Part shown: positions 17,435 through 25,931 of the stretch, piece by piece
Numbering within the stretch: the first letter of the stretch is position 1
Layout of the letters: each line of letters opens with the position of its first letter
NCBI GenBank assembly: GCA_020832545.1
Contig: JAFIEK010000028.1
Location: 1 to 52,015 of the forward strand
Direction of reading: 5' to 3'
Origin: Pararhodobacter sp.
GTDB lineage: Bacteria > Pseudomonadota > Alphaproteobacteria > Rhodobacterales > Rhodobacteraceae
Length of the DNA: 52,015 nt
The notes under the pieces: model-generated
What the model was told of the DNA's origin: nothing
What the model saw: only the letters and a program-made list of their open reading frames with translations
Database searches by the model: none
Position numbers and translations under genes: made by a program

Positions 17435-18607
17435 ATGCGGCGGATTTTCAAGGTTCTGGGTTACGGCCTTCTGGTTCTGGTAGTCGTGGCAGCGGCAGCG
17501 GCCTTCTGGAAGCGCGAAGAGATCACACGACTGATGGCTGTGAACACCCTGTTCCGCGAGGATCGGATTGTGGCCAATTTCTCAGGTATGGACCAACTGT
17601 TCCACCACCGCAGTATGCAGGGCGGCGCGGCCAGCCCGCTGCCACAGGGGCCCGAGGCCGAAATGCCCGACGGGTTTGAGGATTGGCTGGAAGCGCGGAC
17701 GGTGACAGCGGTTGTCGTGCTGGACCGAGGTGAGATCGTACATGAACGCTACCGGCTGGGCACCATGCCAGAAGATCTGCGCATCTCCTGGTCCGTGGCG
17801 AAAAGCGCTCTGTCGCTGCTGCTGGGCATCCTGCATCATGAGGGCACGATCCCCGATCTGGACGCGCCGGTGACCGATCATGTGCCTGCCCTCGCCGGGT
17901 CAGCCTATGGCCAAACGACCATCCGCCAAGTGGCGCAGATGGCGTCAGGCGTGGCCTTCAACGAAGACTATCTGGACTATGATTCCGACATCAACCGCAT
18001 GGGCCGTGTGCTGGCGCTGGGGGGCTCGATGGACGGCTTCTCGATCGATCAGACCAACGCGCGCGGCGCTCCGGGCGCGGATTGGCAATATGTGTCGATC
18101 GATACCCATGTGCTGGGTATGGTGATCCGCGGCGCATCCGGGCGCAGCATCACCGATCTGATGGAAGAGCGCCTGTTCATTCCTCTGGGGCTGGAGCGTG
18201 CGCCCTTCTATGTCACCGATGGCCATGGCGTGGAGTTCGTTCTTGGCGGGCTGAACCTGACCACGCGCGATTATGCGCGCCTGGGCCAGATGATTGCCCA
18301 GGGCGGTGAATGGCAAGGGCAGCAGATTGTCCCGGCCGAATGGATTGCCCAGTCGACAGAGGCCAGTGCGCCGGGCGGGGCGCTTTACGGGTATCAATGG
18401 TGGTTGCCGGAAGATCCGGTACCTGGAGAATTTTATGCACGCGGTGTCTATGGTCAGTTCCTCTGGATTGACCAGAACCGGAATGTGGTGATTGCCGTCA
18501 ACAGTGCCGATCGCGGCTTCCGCCAACCGGGCGTGATGGACGGCAACATCGCCCTGTTCCGTGAAATCGCCCGGCATCTGGAAACGCAACGCGAGACCGA
18601 GGGATAA
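17435..18607 (+). CDS. Beta-lactamase-fold serine hydrolase, membrane anchored
   Basis: 390 residues of the serine beta-lactamase/6-aminohexanoate-oligomer hydrolase family (S12-like). An N-terminal hydrophobic helix (about 9-24) with flanking basic residues anchors or exports it. The catalytic SxxK motif is Ser120-Val-Ala-Lys123 within ISWSVAKSALS, and WQYVSIDTHVLG supplies the expected second-motif tyrosine region. The late segment QWWLPEDPVPGEFYARGVYGQ matches family members. The substrate is unknown. The name beta-lactamase describes the fold and does not imply drug resistance. GGAGGA lies 4-5 bases before the ATG. The DUF2237 gene follows after 5 bp. Confidence 0.87.
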   Translation: MRRIFKVLGYGLLVLVVVAAAAAFWKREEITRLMAVNTLFREDRIVANFSGMDQLFHHRSMQGGAASPLPQGPEAEMPDGFEDWLEARTVTAVVVLDRGEIVHERYRLGTMPEDLRISWSVAKSALSLLLGILHHEGTIPDLDAPVTDHVPALAGSAYGQTTIRQVAQMASGVAFNEDYLDYDSDINRMGRVLALGGSMDGFSIDQTNARGAPGADWQYVSIDTHVLGMVIRGASGRSITDLMEERLFIPLGLERAPFYVTDGHGVEFVLGGLNLTTRDYARLGQMIAQGGEWQGQQIVPAEWIAQSTEASAPGGALYGYQWWLPEDPVPGEFYARGVYGQFLWIDQNRNVVIAVNSADRGFRQPGVMDGNIALFREIARHLETQRETEG

Positions 18608-18612
18608 CAGCC

Positions 18613-18993
18613 ATGAAAGAGCCATCCATCAACGTGCTGGGCGAGGCGCTTGAAACCTGCTCATCCGCACCGATCACCGGCTTTTTTCGAAATGGATGCT
18701 GTGACACCGGTCCTGAAGATCGGGGTTTGCACACCGTATGCGCAGAGATGACGGCCGAGTTTCTGGCGCTGTCGAAGTATCTAGGCAACGACCTCAGCAC
18801 ACCGCGACCGGAATGGGGTTTTGCCGGTCTGAAACCGGGCGACCACTGGTGCCTGTGTGCCGCGCGATTTCTGCAGGCCGAGGACGAGGGTGCGGCACCC
18901 CGCGTCCGACTGGCGGCAACGCATCGCCGCACGCTCGACGTGGTGCCGCTGGAGGTGCTGCGCCGTCACGCGACCGACGCAAGCGACGGGTGA
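18613..18993 (+). CDS. DUF2237 family protein
   Basis: 126 residues, the usual length of this small bacterial family of unknown function. Recognisable segments are GFFRNGCCDTGPEDRGLHTV, CAEMTAEFLALSKYLGNDLS and WGFAGLKPGDHWCLCAARF, with paired conserved cysteines (Cys-Cys near residue 29; C-L-C near residue 80). The cysteines could bind metal or be redox active, but this is inference. It follows the serine hydrolase by 5 bp and is probably co-transcribed with it. Confidence 0.85.
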   Translation: MKEPSINVLGEALETCSSAPITGFFRNGCCDTGPEDRGLHTVCAEMTAEFLALSKYLGNDLSTPRPEWGFAGLKPGDHWCLCAARFLQAEDEGAAPRVRLAATHRRTLDVVPLEVLRRHATDASDG

Positions 18994-19011
18994 ACGGCGG
19001 GTAAGCGCCAA

Positions 19012-19029
19012 CCGTTACAAATTCGTCAC
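19012..19029 (+). promoter_or_regulatory. Candidate Pho box upstream of ppk2
   Basis: CCGTTAC-AAAT-TCGTCAC is two heptamers spaced by 4, each matching 5 of 7 positions of the PhoB half-site CTGTCAC/T. It lies 90 bp before the ppk2 start. An overlapping short inverted repeat TCACA-N7-TGTGA (19026-19042) could instead be the meaningful site. Prediction from pattern only. Confidence 0.3.
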
Positions 19030-19118
19030 ATTCACGGTGTGATTTCACAAGTCTGACAGATATCAATGAGCACGTGTGCGGGTTGGTGTTGGCTGGCAAC
19101 ATCCGTTCAGGAGTTCCC

Positions 19119-20090
19119 ATGACAGACAAAGCCCCCCTTTCCCCCCGGCCCGCCAATGCGTCAAAGGCCGAGATCGCGCCCGACGCCACACCATCTGCCG
19201 GGACTGACACGCAGAGCAGCGCCCTGAGCTTTCCGTCAGTCGATGCCAGCCGCAACCGCGAAGGTTTTGAAACCGGACGTTACCCCTATGGCCGCAAACT
19301 CGGGCGAAAGCCCTATGAGCAGGAAAAAGCGCGACTGCAGGTCGAGCTGCTGAAAGTCCAGCTCTGGGCGCAGGAGAGCGGCGAGAAGTTCGTCATCTTG
19401 TTCGAAGGGCGCGATGCGGCGGGCAAGGGTGGCACGATCAAACGCTTCAACGAGCATCTGAACCCACGTTTCGCGCGGGTGGTCGCGCTGAACAAACCAA
19501 CCGAGGCCGAACGCAGCCAGTGGTTCTTTCAGCGCTATGTCCGCCACCTGCCGACCGCAGGTGAAATGGTGTTCTACGACCGCAGTTGGTACAACCGCGC
19601 GGGGGTTGAGCGGGTAATGGGGTTCTGCACGCCCACCGAATATCTGGAATTCATGCGTCAGGCACCGGAGTTTGAACGAATGCTGGTGCGGTCCGGGGTG
19701 CGGCTTTACAAATACTGGTTCTCAGTTACCCAGCCCGAACAGCTCAAGCGCTTCGAATCGCGCGAAACCGACCCACTCAAGCGCTGGAAACTGTCGCCAA
19801 TCGACAAGGCCAGCCTCGACAAATGGGATGACTACACCGAGGCGAAAGAGGCGATGTTCTTTTACACCCACACCGCCGATGCACCCTGGACCATCGTTAA
19901 ATCCAACGACAAGAAGCGCGCGCGGTTGAACGCCATGCGGCATTTCCTGTCAACGCTGGACTACCCTGACAAGGACCCCGAGGTCGCCCGGCCACCGGAC
20001 CCGTTGATCGTGGGCCCCGCCAACCCTGCGATCCACCGCTCGGAACATATCCTGGGCACCTCGCTGCATCCCGATCAACACCGGGGCTGA
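19119..20090 (+). CDS. ppk2: Polyphosphate kinase 2 (class I, single PPK2 domain)
   Basis: Transfers phosphate between polyphosphate and nucleoside diphosphates. 323 residues: a polar, probably disordered leader of about 45 residues, then one PPK2 domain with Walker A EGRDAAGKGGT (Lys103), Walker B/lid segments VFYDRSWYNRAGVERV, and IVKSNDKKRARLNAMRHFL near the end. The start at 19119 has CAGGAG 5 bases upstream, better than an in-frame codon 15 positions earlier. The single-domain layout fits class I (ADP- or GDP-phosphorylating), but nucleotide preference cannot be read from sequence. It stands alone, convergent with trpB. Confidence 0.94.
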   Translation: MTDKAPLSPRPANASKAEIAPDATPSAGTDTQSSALSFPSVDASRNREGFETGRYPYGRKLGRKPYEQEKARLQVELLKVQLWAQESGEKFVILFEGRDAAGKGGTIKRFNEHLNPRFARVVALNKPTEAERSQWFFQRYVRHLPTAGEMVFYDRSWYNRAGVERVMGFCTPTEYLEFMRQAPEFERMLVRSGVRLYKYWFSVTQPEQLKRFESRETDPLKRWKLSPIDKASLDKWDDYTEAKEAMFFYTHTADAPWTIVKSNDKKRARLNAMRHFLSTLDYPDKDPEVARPPDPLIVGPANPAIHRSEHILGTSLHPDQHRG

Positions 20091-20097
20091 CGTCAGA

Positions 20098-20136
20098 AGC
20101 GGCGGGGCGGGCGGGTTGCCGCCTGCCAGTGCCGCT
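20098..20136. terminator. Possible bidirectional terminator between ppk2 and trpB
   Basis: The 50-bp gap between two convergent genes contains a nested GC-rich hairpin (outer arms AGCGGC/GCCGCT, inner arms GGCGG/CCGCC around GTTG). There is no U run on either side, so intrinsic termination is doubtful. Confidence 0.35.
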
Positions 20137-20140
20137 GCAC

Positions 20141-21367
20141 TCACAGCTTCATGTCAAAGCCCAGATGTTTGGCAACGGTGAAAATGTCTTTGTCGCCGCG
20201 CCCGCACATGTTCATCACGATCAGATGGTCACGCGGCAGCGCAGGGGCGATCTTCATCACATGTGCCAGCGCATGGCTGGGCTCCAGCGCCGGGATGATC
20301 CCCTCCAGCGCGCAGCTTAGCTGAAACGCCTCCAGCGCCTCCTTGTCAGTGATCGAGACATATTCGGCGCGTCCGATCTCATGCAGCCAGGCATGTTCAG
20401 GGCCGATGCCGGGATAATCCAGCCCGGCGGAGATGCTGTAACCCTCCAGTATCTGGCCATCATCATCTTGCAGCAGATAGGTGCGGTTGCCATGCAGCAC
20501 GCCGGGGCGACCGCCGGTCAGGCTGGCGCAATGCTCCATGTTCTCGTCCACCCCCTTGCCCCCGGCCTCGACGCCAATGATGCGTACCGAAGTATCATCG
20601 AGGAACGGGAAAAAGAGGCCCATCGCATTCGAGCCGCCGCCAATGGCAGCGATAATCGTATCGGGCAGGCGGCCCTCGGCTGCCATCATCTGCTCTTTGG
20701 TTTCCTTGCCGATAATGGCCTGAAAATCCCGTACCATCGCCGGATAGGGGTGCGGCCCGGCCACGGTGCCGATGCAATAGAACGTGTCGCGCACATTGGT
20801 GACCCAGTCGCGCAGGGCGTCGTTCATCGCGTCCTTGAGCGTGCCGCGACCACTGGTGACGGGCACCACCTCGGCACCCAGAAGGCGCATGCGAAAGACA
20901 TTGGGCGCCTGACGTTCGACATCATGCGCGCCCATGTATACCACGCATTGCAGGCCGAACTTGGCACAGACGGTGGCGGTGGCCACGCCATGCTGGCCCG
21001 CACCGGTCTCGGCGATGATTCGGGTCTTGCCCATACGCCGGGCGAGGATGATCTGACCCAGCACGTTGTTGATCTTGTGCGCGCCGGTATGGTTCAGCTC
21101 GTCGCGTTTGAGATAGACTTTCGCCCCGCCCAGATGGTCTGTCAGGCGCTCGGCGAAATAGAGCGGGCTGGGACGACCGACATAATGGGTCCAGAGGTCA
21201 TGCATCTCGGCCCAGAAGCTGGCGTCGGTCTTGGCATGCTCATATTGCGCTTCCAGCTCAAGAATCAGCGGCATCAGGGTCTCGGACACGAAACGCCCGC
21301 CAAAGATGCCAAAACGCCCACGCTCGTCGGGGCCGGTCTTGAAACTGTTGATCCCGTCCTCGGCCAT
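20141..21367 (-). CDS. trpB: Tryptophan synthase beta chain
   Basis: PLP enzyme that joins indole and serine to tryptophan in the TrpAB complex. 408 residues. It has [17 protein letters not shown] near the start, the PLP-lysine motif [16 protein letters not shown], the phosphate-binding GGGSNAMG, and EPSHALAH near the C-terminus. trpF lies upstream in the same direction with an acetyltransferase gene between them. trpA is not in the window. Start at 21367, 15 bp after the acetyltransferase stop. Confidence 0.97.
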   Translation of the reverse strand: MAEDGINSFKTGPDERGRFGIFGGRFVSETLMPLILELEAQYEHAKTDASFWAEMHDLWTHYVGRPSPLYFAERLTDHLGGAKVYLKRDELNHTGAHKINNVLGQIILARRMGKTRIIAETGAGQHGVATATVCAKFGLQCVVYMGAHDVERQAPNVFRMRLLGAEVVPVTSGRGTLKDAMNDALRDWVTNVRDTFYCIGTVAGPHPYPAMVRDFQAIIGKETKEQMMAAEGRLPDTIIAAIGGGSNAMGLFFPFLDDTSVRIIGVEAGGKGVDENMEHCASLTGGRPGVLHGNRTYLLQDDDGQILEGYSISAGLDYPGIGPEHAWLHEIGRAEYVSITDKEALEAFQLSCALEGIIPALEPSHALAHVMKIAPALPRDHLIVMNMCGRGDKDIFTVAKHLGFDMKL

Positions 21368-21382
21368 CGCGCGCGCTCCCTG

Positions 21383-21835
21383 TCAGTCGAGGTTCCGTTT
21401 ATAGCCAATGTGCGACGCGGTAAAGCCAAGCCGCTCATAGAAAGACTGTGCCCGATCACGGGCCCGGTTGGTGGTCAGCTGCAGGAGGCCACAGCCTGCG
21501 GCACGCGCGCGGGCCTCGGCATCGGCCATCAGCGCAGCCCCCAGCCCTGCTCCGCGCTGCGCCGGCGCAACGCGGACGCTTTCGATCTGAGCGCGGCGGG
21601 TTGCCTGAAGCGAAAGACCCGAAATGAAGGTAATCTGGTATGTGGCAACGACCGGTCCGTCAGCGCCGTCTTCTGCCACGATCAGCTGATTGCCACGCTC
21701 CTGTGCCATCTGGTCGAAGGCGGCCAGATAAGAGGCCAGTTCCTCGCCCTCGCGCGCGGCACCCAGCATGTCGTCACGCAGCAACGCCACCACCGACGCG
21801 ACGTCGCCGCGCCGCGCCTCGCGCCAGATGATCAC
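21383..21835 (-). CDS. GNAT-family N-acetyltransferase within the trp genes
   Basis: 150 residues starting at a GTG (21835) that overlaps the trpF TGA by four bases, which decides the start and implies translational coupling. GNAT motifs: QIESVRVAPAQRGAGLGAAL with the acetyl-CoA loop Q-R-G-A-G-L-G, then QLTTNRARDRAQSFYERLGF. The substrate is unknown. Its place between trpF and trpB does not imply a step in tryptophan synthesis, as no acetyl transfer is needed there. Confidence 0.88.
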   Translation of the reverse strand: MIIWREARRGDVASVVALLRDDMLGAAREGEELASYLAAFDQMAQERGNQLIVAEDGADGPVVATYQITFISGLSLQATRRAQIESVRVAPAQRGAGLGAALMADAEARARAAGCGLLQLTTNRARDRAQSFYERLGFTASHIGYKRNLD

Positions 21836-22485
21836 GCCAAAGCCCCTGTGGCAGCGCGCACGAACTCGGCAATGCGCGCGGCATCCTTGACACCGGGCGC
21901 GCTTTCCACCCCCGACGACACATCGACCTGCCGCGCCCCGGTCATCCGTATTGCCTGCGCCACATTCTCGGCCGTCAGTCCACCCGCCAGCATCCACGGG
22001 CAGAGCCAACGCCGTCCGGCAATCAAGCGCCAGTCAAAGGCCAACCCGTTGCCGCCCGGAAGAACCGCCCCGCGCGGTGGCTTTGCATCGACCAGCAGGA
22101 TATCTGCCACCCGCCCGAATTCAACCAACACAGGCAGATCATCCGCATCGGAAATACCTACCACCTTGATCAGCGGCAGTCCGTAGCGGGCGCGCAGATC
22201 CGCCATGCGTTCCGGGCTTTCCGCGCCGTGCAGCTGAAGAAAATCGAGAGGAACCTCGTCCAGAACCGAATCATAGAGCGCGTTGTCTGCATCGACGAAC
22301 AGCCCCACCCGGCCCAACCCCGGCGGCGCCGCCAGAGCAATCTCACGTGCCACTTGCGGGATGACATGGCGTGGCGATCGTGGAAAGAAATTGAGGCCGA
22401 CATAGGCCGCTTGCGCCGCTACAACCGCCGCGATATCCGCAGGCCGGGTCAGCCCGCAGATCTTGACCCTCACAGGCCCCGTCAT
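21832..22485 (-). CDS. trpF: Phosphoribosylanthranilate isomerase
   Basis: Amadori rearrangement of N-(5-phosphoribosyl)anthranilate, third step of tryptophan synthesis. 217 residues, TIM barrel. The N-terminal KICGLTRPADI carries the catalytic Cys. GLNFFPRSPRHV, LQLHGAESPE and the C-terminal AGGLTAENVAQAI with VDVSSGVESAPGVKD are standard. The start at 22485 overlaps the stop of the LapA-domain gene (ATGA), and its end overlaps the GNAT start, so the genes 20141-22853 form one tightly coupled unit. Confidence 0.96.
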   Translation of the reverse strand: MTGPVRVKICGLTRPADIAAVVAAQAAYVGLNFFPRSPRHVIPQVAREIALAAPPGLGRVGLFVDADNALYDSVLDEVPLDFLQLHGAESPERMADLRARYGLPLIKVVGISDADDLPVLVEFGRVADILLVDAKPPRGAVLPGGNGLAFDWRLIAGRRWLCPWMLAGGLTAENVAQAIRMTGARQVDVSSGVESAPGVKDAARIAEFVRAATGALA

Positions 22486-22853
22486 GGGCGTGCGGGGTGC
22501 TGATCATCGAGGATGGCCAGAACGTCATCGCGCCGCGGCTTGGCCGTCACAGAGGTGTCAGCTGGTGTAGGTTGCGCGGCGCGCAACTGCTCCAGCTCAC
22601 GCCGCATGCGCGCCGCTTCCACGCGATAACCGCGCTCGCGCAACCATTCCCAAACCAGCCCCAGAACCAGCCCCAGCCCCACAGCCCCACCGACCACCAG
22701 AAACAATGGCAGCGTCAGCGTGTAACTTGCGCCGACAAACGTGGTGATCGTGTCCGGCCATAGCGCCAGCGTCACCATGGCGCGGTTGGCCAGCGCCACC
22801 GTGACGGCGACCAGCAGAATGATCGCCAGAAGGGCATAGCGGATATAGGTCAT
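22482..22853 (-). CDS. LapA-domain (DUF1049) inner-membrane protein
   Basis: 123 residues with two hydrophobic helices (about 6-23 and 43-68) and a cytoplasmic tail containing a short coiled coil (AARMRRELEQLRAAQ). This matches the LapA/DUF1049 fold, which in enterobacteria takes part in control of lipopolysaccharide assembly. Whether it has that role here is unknown. It lies 9 bp after ihfB and overlaps trpF, an ihfB-lapA-trpF order that I associate with this group. Confidence 0.85.
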   Translation of the reverse strand: MTYIRYALLAIILLVAVTVALANRAMVTLALWPDTITTFVGASYTLTLPLFLVVGGAVGLGLVLGLVWEWLRERGYRVEAARMRRELEQLRAAQPTPADTSVTAKPRRDDVLAILDDQHPARP

Positions 22854-22862
22854 CAGGTCAGG

Positions 22863-23150
22863 TCAGTCTTCCGTATGGTTAAGCCGGTCGCGCAGCAATT
22901 TCCCGGTCTTGAAGAAGGGTACGCATTTTTCATCCACCTCGACCGTTTCGCCGGTCCGCGGGTTGCGACCTACCCTCGCATCGCGGCGCTTGACCGAGAA
23001 TGCGCCAAAACCGCGCAGCTCCACCCGTTCGCCACGCGCCATGGCTTCGGTGATTTCCTCAAAGAACGTGTTCACGATGCGCTCGACATCGCGTTGATAC
23101 AAATGTGGGTTCTCATCGGCGAGTTTCTGAATGAGTTCCGATCGAATCAT
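22863..23150 (-). CDS. ihfB: Integration host factor subunit beta
   Basis: 95 residues of the HU/IHF DNA-bending family. [20 protein letters not shown] at the start, and the DNA-intercalating beta arm with [16 protein letters not shown] containing the conserved Arg-Asn-Pro. IHF-beta rather than HU is indicated by the '[23 protein letters not shown]' style sequence around residues 27-49. With IhfA it bends DNA at promoters and recombination sites. First gene of the run down to trpB, with a likely promoter about 70 bp upstream. Confidence 0.95.
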   Translation of the reverse strand: MIRSELIQKLADENPHLYQRDVERIVNTFFEEITEAMARGERVELRGFGAFSVKRRDARVGRNPRTGETVEVDEKCVPFFKTGKLLRDRLNHTED

Positions 23151-23221
23151 GGCCTACCCCCCCGGTGGCGCAGCTGTGGATTCAGGCCGAGCATTTCTGC
23201 GAACGCCGTGCCAACCTGATG

Positions 23222-23249
23222 ACTATAGGTGTTCTGGTCGCCCGCACAA
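23222..23249 (-). promoter_or_regulatory. Candidate sigma70-type promoter of ihfB
   Basis: Reading the minus strand: TTGTGC, 16 bases, TATAGT, ending about 70 bases before the ihfB start codon. Both hexamers match the housekeeping consensus at 4-5 positions. Predicted by eye. Confidence 0.5.
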
Positions 23250-23401
23250 ACAAAAACCGTGCGAATACGCGGGTTTGCCGCCGATTAGCAATTTTTTGCC
23301 ATCTTCGGACAGGTGTCCCGAGAGCCGACAGCGACGACGGACACTTTGCAAGCGGCTTTGATCCGGTTGCGCGAATCGATCTGTCCGGCGGGCAGTGACT
23401 G

Positions 23402-23428
23402 AAAAGGCCCCGCAACAGCGGGGCCTTT
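23402..23428 (-). terminator. Rho-independent terminator of rpsA
   Basis: A perfect 11-bp stem (23403-23413 with 23418-23428) with a 4-base loop; on the minus strand the 3' arm ends in a run of four T. It lies 22 bp after the rpsA stop. Flanked by about 175 bp without a gene before the ihfB promoter. Confidence 0.88.
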
Positions 23429-23450
23429 CCGGTCAGTGTTCAGTGCTGGT

Positions 23451-25130
23451 TTAGCTACGATCCTTGAGCGCGGCACCCAGGATGTCACCCAGCGAAGCAC
23501 CCGCATCCGACGAGCCGTACTGTTGCACCGCTTCCTTCTCTTCGGCGATCTCACGCGCCTTGATCGACAGGCCCAGCTTGCGGGTCTTGCTGTCAACCGA
23601 GGTGACGCGCACATCGAGCTTGTCACCGACCTGAAAGCGTTCAGGGCGCTGGTCGGCACGGTCGCGGGCCAGATCCGAGCGGCGGATGAACGACTTGGCG
23701 CCGTTGTAATCCACTTCGATTCCGCCTTCTTCGATCGCGCTCACCTCGACGGTGATGATCGAGCCGCGCTTCACGCCGTCAACTGCTTCGGTGAAGCTGT
23801 CATTGCCCAGTGCCTTGACCGACAGCGAGATACGCTCACGCTCGACATCGACTTCCAGAACCGAGGCCTTGACCACATCGCCCTTGCGGTAGTCCTGAAT
23901 GGCTTCTTCGCCGCGCTGATCCCAGCTCAGGTCCGACAGGTGAACCATGCCGTCGATATCGCCTTCCAGCCCGATGAACAGGCCGAATTCGGTGATGTTC
24001 TTCACCTCGCCCTCGATCATGCTGCCAGCCGGGTTCGATTCGGCGAACACTTCCCACGGATTGCGCTGGGTTTGCTTCAGGCCCAAGCTGACGCGGCGCT
24101 TGGCGCTGTCGATTTCCAGCACCATGACTTCGACTTCCTGGCTGGTCGAAACGATTTTTCCGGGATGCACGTTCTTCTTGGTCCAGCTCATTTCCGAGAC
24201 GTGGACCAGACCCTCAACACCGGCTTCCAGCTCAACAAATGCGCCGTAATCGGTGATGTTGGTCACGCGGCCCTTGTGGACCGAGCCAAGCGGATAGTTC
24301 GCTTCAACCAGATCCCAGGGATCGGCCTGCAACTGCTTGATACCCAGGCTGATGCGGTGGGTGTCCTTGTTGATCTTGATGACCTGAACCTTGAGGGTCT
24401 CGCCGATCGACAGGATCTCTGAGGGGTGGTTGATACGACGCCAGGCCATGTCGGTGACATGAAGCAGGCCGTCCACACCGCCCAGATCGACGAACGCACC
24501 GTATTCGGTGATGTTCTTGACCACGCCATCCAGCACCTGACCTTCGGCCAGCTTGGCGATGACTTCGGCACGCTGCTCGGCGCGGCTTTCTTCCAGAATG
24601 GCGCGGCGCGAGACGACGATATTGCCGCGGCGACGGTCCATCTTCAGAATCTGGAACGGCTGCTTGAGGCCCATCAGGGGGCCAGCATCGCGCACGGGGC
24701 GCACATCGACCTGGCTGCCCGGCAGGAAGGCCACGGCACCGCCCAGATCGACAGTGAAGCCGCCCTTGACGCGACCAAAGATCGCACCCTCGACACGATC
24801 TTCCGACTCGTAGGCTTTTTCCAGACGGTCCCAAGCGGCCTCGCGGCGGGCCTTCTCGCGGCTGATCACGGCCTCGCCGCGCGCATTTTCAACGCGCTCC
24901 AGATAGACCTCGACCTCATCGCCGACGGCAACCTCGGGCGCTTCACCCGGGTTGGCAAATTCTTTCAGCTCGACACGGCCTTCCATCTTGTAGCCGACGT
25001 CGATGATGGCCTGACCCGCCTCGATGGCGATGACACGGCCCTTGACGACACTGCCTTCGCTCGGCGTGTCGATCTCAAGGCTCTCGTTCAGGAGGGCCTC
25101 AAATTCTTCCATGGTGGCTTTAGCGCACAT
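23451..25130 (-). CDS. rpsA: 30S ribosomal protein S1
   Basis: 559 residues with six S1 (OB-fold) repeats, the normal bacterial form. S1 binds mRNA on the 30S subunit and helps initiate translation on weak ribosome-binding sites. Repeats are marked by ITEYGAFVDLGGVDGLLHVT, ITDYGAFVELEAGVEGLVHV and ITEFGLFIGLEGDIDGMVHL. The start at 25130 (MCAKATMEEF) has AAGGA 10 bases upstream; a Met six codons later is a possible alternative. It follows cmk on the same strand, the widespread cmk-rpsA order, but with its own probable promoter in the 189-bp gap. Confidence 0.97.
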   Translation of the reverse strand: MCAKATMEEFEALLNESLEIDTPSEGSVVKGRVIAIEAGQAIIDVGYKMEGRVELKEFANPGEAPEVAVGDEVEVYLERVENARGEAVISREKARREAAWDRLEKAYESEDRVEGAIFGRVKGGFTVDLGGAVAFLPGSQVDVRPVRDAGPLMGLKQPFQILKMDRRRGNIVVSRRAILEESRAEQRAEVIAKLAEGQVLDGVVKNITEYGAFVDLGGVDGLLHVTDMAWRRINHPSEILSIGETLKVQVIKINKDTHRISLGIKQLQADPWDLVEANYPLGSVHKGRVTNITDYGAFVELEAGVEGLVHVSEMSWTKKNVHPGKIVSTSQEVEVMVLEIDSAKRRVSLGLKQTQRNPWEVFAESNPAGSMIEGEVKNITEFGLFIGLEGDIDGMVHLSDLSWDQRGEEAIQDYRKGDVVKASVLEVDVERERISLSVKALGNDSFTEAVDGVKRGSIITVEVSAIEEGGIEVDYNGAKSFIRRSDLARDRADQRPERFQVGDKLDVRVTSVDSKTRKLGLSIKAREIAEEKEAVQQYGSSDAGASLGDILGAALKDRS

Positions 25131-25263
25131 ATATATCAGTTCCTTCGGTTCTGTTTGACTGGCCTGACGGTTGGTTCCGCCGGTCTTTGACTACCCTACG
25201 GCAAAAGCGCAGCCCGGGCCGGTTCAGGCCCACCTGCGCATCTTCCTTCCGCTCGATGGCGCG

Positions 25264-25293
25264 TCTATAGGCTGAAAAGACCCAACATGGCAA
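25264..25293 (-). promoter_or_regulatory. Candidate sigma70-type promoter of rpsA
   Basis: On the minus strand: TTGCCA, 18 bases, TATAGA, leaving an untranslated leader of roughly 125 bases before rpsA. A leader of this size leaves room for autogenous control by S1, as known in other bacteria, but I see no defined structure that proves it. Confidence 0.5.
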
Positions 25294-25319
25294 GTCTGTT
25301 CGCATGGGCCCGGCGAGAC

Positions 25320-25931
25320 TCAGCCACCCCTGCCCAGACGCGCGGCGATCACCGCCATCGCGCGTTCCACCGCCTGTGCAATGCTCATTTCTGACGTGTC
25401 CAGCGTCACCGCATCATCGGCCGGGCGCAAAGGCGCTTCCGCGCGGCCCATGTCGCGCGCGTCGCGGGTGCGGACCTGTTCCAGCACGGCCTCAAAGCTC
25501 TCGGCACCGGTGTCGCCACCCGTTTCCAGCCAGCGGCGGCGGGCGCGGACCTCGGGGCTGGCTGTGATGAACAGCTTCACCTCGGCACCCGGGCAGATCA
25601 CGGTGCCGATATCACGGCCATCCAGCACCGCGCCCCCTTCACGTCGCGCGAAATCACGCTGGAAATCCACCAGTGCCGCCCGCACCTCAGAGATCGCTGC
25701 AACCCGGCTGGCGGCCTCTCCGGCCCCCAGACTGCGCAGATCATCGCGCGCCAGATCCTGCGGTGTCAGCGCGCGCGCCACGGCAACCGGATCGCCGCCT
25801 TTGGCCCCGACGGCCCGGTAGAGCAAACCGGTATCGAGATGGGCAAAGCCGAAATGCTCAGCCACCGCGCGGCTGATCGTCCCCTTGCCCGCCGCCGCAG
25901 GCCCGTCGATGGCCACGGTGAAAGCGCTCAT
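25320..25931 (-). CDS. cmk: Cytidylate kinase
   Basis: Phosphorylates CMP and dCMP with ATP. 203 residues. N-terminal P-loop [19 protein letters not shown], the substrate-binding [10 protein letters not shown], the [20 protein letters not shown] segment and the [20 protein letters not shown] region near the C-terminus are diagnostic. Its start overlaps the aroA stop (ATGA at 25928-25931), so aroA and cmk are coupled, with rpsA downstream. Confidence 0.96.
   Translation of the reverse strand: MSAFTVAIDGPAAAGKGTISRAVAEHFGFAHLDTGLLYRAVGAKGGDPVAVARALTPQDLARDDLRSLGAGEAASRVAAISEVRAALVDFQRDFARREGGAVLDGRDIGTVICPGAEVKLFITASPEVRARRRWLETGGDTGAESFEAVLEQVRTRDARDMGRAEAPLRPADDAVTLDTSEMSIAQAVERAMAVIAARLGRGG

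Noticed and set aside
17435-18607. Antibiotic-resistance beta-lactamase
   Set aside because: Only the SxxK fold signature is shared; the overall pattern fits the 6-aminohexanoate-oligomer hydrolase/esterase branch.
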